Origin: Bacteroidota bacterium
GTDB lineage: Bacteria > Bacteroidota > Bacteroidia > NS11-12g > UBA9320
Length of the DNA: 8,896 bases
Assembly (NCBI GenBank): GCA_024638525.1
Contig: JAHEKB010000077.1
Coordinates: 1 to 8,896, forward strand
Direction: 5' to 3'
The notes under the pieces are model-generated. The model did not search any database. It was given only the letters and a program-made list of their open reading frames with translations, and was not told the origin of the DNA. Of the stretch, positions 6,821 through 8,896 are shown one piece after another. How positions within the stretch are numbered: position 1 is the stretch's first letter; every line of letters starts with the position of its first letter. Position numbers and translations under genes: made by a program.

Positions 6821-7231
6821 ATGGCAGTTACAAGGTTAGAACGAAAAGGAAGAAAAAACAAGACGGTAGCAAAAGAGCGAGTTGCTACTATCAAGCGTTT
6901 AAAAAGCAAGGTCACTAAGGCCTCTGCTAATAAAGAGGAGTCGGGACATGTTATTGGAACCGTAACTGAAGTTGTTCAGGAATTAAAGCAACAAAAGAAA
7001 GCTCCAGTTAAAAAGGAGAAGGCTCCAAAAGCGGAAAAAGTGGAAGCTGTAGTTCAAGAAAAAGTAGAAACGAAAGTTGAAGCTAAAAAGCCTGCAGCCA
7101 AGAAGCCAACCGCAAAAAAAGCACCAGCTAAAAAACCGGCGGCAAAAAAGCCCGCTGCTAAGAAAGCGGCTGCGAAAAAACCGGCAGCTAAGAAAACCCC
7201 TGCAAAAAAAGCAGCTAAAAAAGTAGATTAA
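6821..7231 (+). CDS. Small basic protein with histone H1-like Lys/Ala/Pro-rich tail
   Basis: This is a 136-residue, strongly basic protein. Residues 1-35 are Arg/Lys-rich ('MAVTRLERKGRKNK' and on) and look like a conserved folded or RNA/DNA-contacting head. Residues 36-57 are more neutral, residues 58-89 are Lys/Glu/Ala/Val-rich, and residues 91-130 are eight five-residue units of the form xxAKK (PAAKK and variants). The end is 'AAKKVD'. Such tails resemble eukaryotic histone H1 and bacterial H1-like proteins that bind nucleic acids through charge. The head does not match the classical chlamydial Hc1 start as far as I can tell, so a chromatin role is inferred only from composition; a ribosome- or RNA-associated role is equally possible. 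The frame is open from 6767, but the ATG at 6821 follows a promoter element and begins the basic head. A strong terminator follows, so the gene is monocistronic. Confidence 0.85.
   Translation: MAVTRLERKGRKNKTVAKERVATIKRLKSKVTKASANKEESGHVIGTVTEVVQELKQQKKAPVKKEKAPKAEKVEAVVQEKVETKVEAKKPAAKKPTAKKAPAKKPAAKKPAAKKAAAKKPAAKKTPAKKAAKKVD
7091..7210 (+). repeat. In-frame tandem repeat, eight 15-bp units coding xxAKK
   Basis: Eight consecutive 15-base units encode PAAKK, PTAKK, APAKK, PAAKK, PAAKK, AAAKK, PAAKK and TPAKK, with a partial unit (AAKK) after them. Codon choice differs between units (gca/gct/gcc/gcg, aag/aaa), so the DNA copies are diverged although the peptide is conserved. The unit number may vary between strains. 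Confidence 0.85.
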
Positions 7232-7248
7232 TCAGACCCCTTAGATAT

Positions 7249-7277
7249 AAAGCCCTGCAAATGCAGGGCTTTTTTTT
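7249..7277 (+). terminator. Rho-independent terminator of the H1-like gene
   Basis: A perfect hairpin: AAAGCCCTGC (7249-7258) pairs with GCAGGGCTTT (7263-7272) around a four-base loop, and the T run spans 7270-7277. It begins 17 bases after the TAA of the H1-like gene. Confidence 0.95.
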
Positions 7278-7385
7278 GTGCTTTGATGTAAGGTTTTTGG
7301 TACAAGGTCGACTATTTCTACAGAGGGCGAACAAAAGCTACTTTATTCTGTTTTTTTCAGAAGTAGAGTATTTGCCTTACTCTCC

Positions 7386-7418
7386 TTTGAAAATTAAGGA
7401 TTAGTCGAAATAGATTTT
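7386..7418 (+). promoter_or_regulatory. Candidate promoter upstream of the 7438 hairpin
   Basis: TTTG at 7386-7389 and TAGATTTT at 7411-7418 (7 of 8 match to TAnnTTTG) are 21 bases apart, the same spacing as the SDR promoter in this window. A transcript would begin near 7423 and enter the strong hairpin about 15 bases later. No coding sequence follows, so this would drive a non-coding RNA. Confidence 0.3.
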
Positions 7419-7437
7419 TTTTTGTAATGTCGAACGC

Positions 7438-7469
7438 AGGGCCTGAACAGCGAAAGTTGTTTAGGCCTT
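7438..7469 (+). ncRNA. Candidate structured RNA element (14-bp hairpin with GAAA loop)
   Basis: Bases 7438-7451 pair without interruption with 7456-7469 around a GAAA tetraloop (7452-7455). Three of the pairs are G-U when read as plus-strand RNA (7439/7468, 7445/7462, 7450/7457); on the minus strand these become A/C mismatches. The fold therefore favours a plus-strand RNA. The T-rich sequence after it (TTTCTATT) is only a weak terminator tail. It could be part of a small RNA, an RNA terminator, or a chance or relic palindrome. Confidence 0.3.
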
Positions 7470-7588
7470 TCTATTATAGCTGAAGGCAGTCATACGAACA
7501 AAGCGGGCTTGTCCTTGCGCCATCAATCTTCGTTAAAACTTCAGATAACACAGGATCTGCGGTGCATAAACACCTCGCCCAACCAAAT

Positions 7589-7625
7589 AAAAATGTCCCG
7601 CTGGCAAGAGCCAACAGGACATTTT
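7589..7625 (-). terminator. Terminator of tRNA-Leu
   Basis: On the minus strand AAAATGTCC (7625-7617) pairs with GGACATTTT (7598-7590). An inner GCCA/TGGC-type stem follows a small internal loop, with a four-base terminal loop (7609-7606). The exit reads TTTTT then ATTT. It starts two bases after the tRNA 3' end. Confidence 0.85.
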
Positions 7626-7627
7626 AG

Positions 7628-7709
7628 TACCCAGGGCCGGGCTCGAACCGGCACGTCCGAAGACATTGGTGTTTGAGACCAACGCGTCTACCAATTCCGC
7701 CACCTGGGC
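7628..7709 (-). tRNA. tRNA-Leu (anticodon CAA, reads UUG)
   Basis: A complete class II tRNA cloverleaf of 82 bases. The acceptor stem is GCCCAGG with CCTGGGT (first pair G-U), followed by discriminator A at 7628. The D-arm region contains GGAATTGGTAGACGC. The anticodon stem is TTGGT/ACCAA around loop CTCAAAC, which puts CAA at 7675-7673. A long variable arm with a TTCG loop is typical of Leu, and the T arm is GCCGG-TTCGAGC-CCGGC. CCA is not encoded and must be added by the CCA-adding enzyme. It stands alone between hscB and the intergenic region, with its own probable promoter and terminator. Confidence 0.97.
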
Positions 7710-7758
7710 ATACATCATCCACCTGGATTTAGGCTGTGGTGGATGTAGAATTGGATGG

Positions 7759-7790
7759 CAAAAATAACTTTCTGCCAAAGATTTTATCAA
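7759..7790 (-). promoter_or_regulatory. Putative promoter of tRNA-Leu
   Basis: On the minus strand TATTTTTG (7766-7759) matches the -7 consensus TAnnTTTG exactly, with TTG at 7790-7788 as a -33 element 21 bases away. The predicted start lies about 45 bases before the mature tRNA. In that leader, ATCCACC (7717-7723) and GGTGGAT (7738-7744) can form a small hairpin, perhaps relevant to 5' processing. Confidence 0.5.
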
Positions 7791-7805
7791 TCATTTTAAT
7801 AAAAC

Positions 7806-8294
7806 TCAAAGCTGTTCTTTGAGTCTATCCATGGTACGCATCTTTAAGAAGGCATCCTTTACCTTTTCAAGCGCACCTTTATCTCCAGTATCATAGCGCT
7901 TTTGAGCCTGTTGGAGATCTTGAATGAATTCCGCTTCTAGTTTTAATAAGTCTGCCAATACCTTCTTTTTGTCCTCCTCTCCCATTTTGGCTTCCATGAT
8001 ACGCTCATTCCATTCCATCATTTCCATGAGGAAATCTGGCGGCAAGCTGGCCTTTTCGTCCAGCATCCCTTTCAACTCCAACAGGTGTTTGCAGCGAGAT
8101 CTGTCCTTGCTCAAGGTCTTATAGGCCTTGTTGTTCAAACTGGTCAAGGCAAGGGCTTGCTCGTGCTTTTGTTCATCTGACAAATAAAAGTCCGGATGAT
8201 ACTCTTTTGAATTTTTTAAGTATTGCGCCTTTAAGGAATCGATATCAATCTCAAAGGATAGTTCCAATCCAAAGAAATCAAAATAGTTCTCCAT
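7806..8294 (-). CDS. hscB: Fe-S cluster assembly co-chaperone HscB (J-domain protein)
   Basis: This 162-residue cytoplasmic co-chaperone is close to the family length (E. coli HscB is 171). The N-terminal J-domain (about 1-75) contains 'YFDFFGLE' (4-11) and the obligatory 'HPD' (33-35) that stimulates an Hsp70 ATPase. The stretch 'SLNNKAYKTL' (52-61) matches the HscB pattern LNxAYxTL. Residues about 86-162, starting with 'PDFLMEMMEWNE', form the C-terminal three-helix domain that binds the IscU-type scaffold. HscB brings the scaffold with its Fe-S cluster to the Hsp70 partner for release. The ATG overlaps the TAA of rseP by one base (TAATG), so it is probably cotranscribed and coupled with rseP rather than lying in an isc operon. 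No hscA or iscU is visible here. Assignment is strong from the HPD plus HscB-specific C-terminal pattern. Confidence 0.9.
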   Translation of the reverse strand: MENYFDFFGLELSFEIDIDSLKAQYLKNSKEYHPDFYLSDEQKHEQALALTSLNNKAYKTLSKDRSRCKHLLELKGMLDEKASLPPDFLMEMMEWNERIMEAKMGEEDKKKVLADLLKLEAEFIQDLQQAQKRYDTGDKGALEKVKDAFLKMRTMDRLKEQL

Positions 8295-8896
8295 TATCGG
8301 AAAAAGCTGAGTATGTCTACACCAAAGATGAATGCCATTAAACTGAAGAGTATAATCATACCGACAATCTGCATGGCATACATGAATTTGTCCGGAAGCG
8401 GTCTTCCTATGGCCATTTCAATGAGCAAGAAAAACACATGGCCGCCATCCAGTGCCGGAATAGGCAATAGATTCATGAAGGCCAGGATCAGGGACAACAA
8501 ACCAGTGATTTGCCAAAAACGCTCCCAATTCCAAACCGCACCAAAGAGTTTGGTCATCTGAATAGGACCCATCACAGATTTAGTCGGATCTATTTTACCG
8601 CTGAACATCTGGCCAAATGCCTTAATCTGCACACCCAGTGTCTCCACACCTCTTTTGGTTCCTTCAGGAAAAGAAGCAAAGAAGCTGTACTTCAACGTAT
8701 CCTTCTCATTGAGGTATTCCAGTTCATCTGTAGGTCTAAAACCAATGGTACCGTTGGAGTCTACAAGAACGCGCATACTGACCGCTGCTCCATCCCGCTC
8801 TACCACCATGTCTACTTCTTCTTTCTTATGCTCATCCAGTGCGGATTTGAGCTCATCAAAGAATTGAATCTCCTTATCTGCTATAGAAATAACCCT
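8294..8896 (-). CDS. rseP: Site-2 protease RseP (M50), C-terminal part (5' end outside the window)
   Basis: The minus-strand frame is open from the window edge to the TAA at 8296-8294, giving 200 visible residues. RseP is an inner-membrane zinc metalloprotease that cuts transmembrane segments, for example of anti-sigma factors or signal-peptide remnants. The first visible residues, 'SIADKEIQFFDEL', and then 'VVERDGAAVSMRV' (about 30-42) are the end of a PDZ domain. The third S2P motif 'NLLPIPALDGGH' at about 142-153 carries the zinc-ligand Asp150. The last about 30 residues are a hydrophobic membrane segment ending in 'DILSFFR'. The HExxH active-site motif should be outside the window. A methionine at 8809 is internal to the PDZ domain and not a start. 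The stop overlaps the hscB start. Confidence 0.93.
   Translation of the reverse strand, partial: RVISIADKEIQFFDELKSALDEHKKEEVDMVVERDGAAVSMRVLVDSNGTIGFRPTDELEYLNEKDTLKYSFFASFPEGTKRGVETLGVQIKAFGQMFSGKIDPTKSVMGPIQMTKLFGAVWNWERFWQITGLLSLILAFMNLLPIPALDGGHVFFLLIEMAIGRPLPDKFMYAMQIVGMIILFSLMAFIFGVDILSFFR

Larger units (their letters stand above)
7280..7588. other. Non-coding interval with several inverted repeats
   Basis: No open frame here looks like a gene. The sequence has AT-rich runs (seven T at 7351, nine T from 7415) and several foldable elements. CTACTT and CTG (7338-7350) face CAG and AAGTAG (7358-7366). The strong hairpin at 7438-7469 follows. A nested pair comes next: CTGAAG (7480-7485) with CTTCAG (7539-7544), enclosing ACGAA (7494-7498) with TTCGT (7529-7533). 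CAGAT (7542-7546) can also pair with ATCTG further on. I found no match to 6S, tmRNA, SRP RNA or RNase P landmarks. Confidence 0.5.

Noticed and set aside
7091..7210. CRISPR-like or minisatellite array
   Set aside because: The 15-bp periodicity is explained by the xxAKK protein repeat; units are contiguous, without spacers, and diverged at the DNA level.
7306..7414. CGACTATTTC near 7307 and TAGTCGAAATAG near 7402 as an inverted repeat
   Set aside because: The two blocks contain the same parts in permuted order, so they do not pair over a useful length; probably chance in AT-rich DNA.
7700..7726. Direct repeat CCACCTGG at 7700-7707 and 7719-7726 beside the tRNA, as an attachment site or integration scar
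   Set aside because: Eight bases is too short, it duplicates the 5' rather than 3' end of the tRNA, and no integrase or foreign gene is nearby.
7533..7790. 85-codon open frame on the minus strand
   Set aside because: It reads straight through the tRNA-Leu gene and its terminator; the apparent peptide is just translated tRNA.

Overview
The window looks like ordinary chromosomal DNA from a member of the Bacteroidota, most likely a free-living or marine flavobacterium-like organism. Four things support this. An S46 dipeptidyl-peptidase is present. A secreted protein ends in a type IX secretion (T9SS, Por) sorting domain. Several genes are preceded by the Bacteroidota promoter pattern TTTG / TAnnTTTG rather than by strong Shine-Dalgarno sites. 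A small basic protein carries a histone H1-like lysine/alanine tail. The genus cannot be fixed from the sequence alone.

Layout. Positions 2-322 (+) hold the C-terminal end of methionyl-tRNA formyltransferase (fmt). It converges, only 4 bases apart, on a three-gene minus-strand unit: mlaE-like permease (3176-3913), mlaF-like ATPase (2448-3179) and an S46 dipeptidyl-peptidase (327-2447). These genes overlap or abut exactly, so they are very probably cotranscribed. A 91-base divergent promoter region separates them from a plus-strand short-chain dehydrogenase/reductase (4005-4688). A T9SS cargo protein of unknown function follows (4780-6102). A strong hairpin terminator (6118-6154) lies between it and a convergent minus-strand cysteine-containing protein of unknown function (6171-6755). 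That gene is head-to-head with the H1-like basic protein (6821-7231), which has its own perfect terminator.

Positions 7280-7588 contain no convincing gene but do contain RNA-like structure. The clearest is a 14-bp hairpin with a GAAA loop, placed just after a promoter-like sequence; it is a candidate small RNA. Next come a minus-strand terminator, tRNA-Leu(CAA) and its probable promoter. The window ends with a minus-strand pair: rseP (site-2 protease, N-terminal part outside the window) overlapping hscB (Fe-S cluster co-chaperone) by one base.

Functional themes are envelope maintenance (MlaEF lipid transport, RseP), periplasmic peptide use (S46 peptidase), protein secretion (T9SS cargo), translation (fmt, tRNA-Leu) and Fe-S assembly (HscB). 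I see no phage, insertion sequence, CRISPR array or defence system. The best candidates for something new are the possible small RNA, the two unassigned proteins, and the mlaEF-peptidase gene unit.
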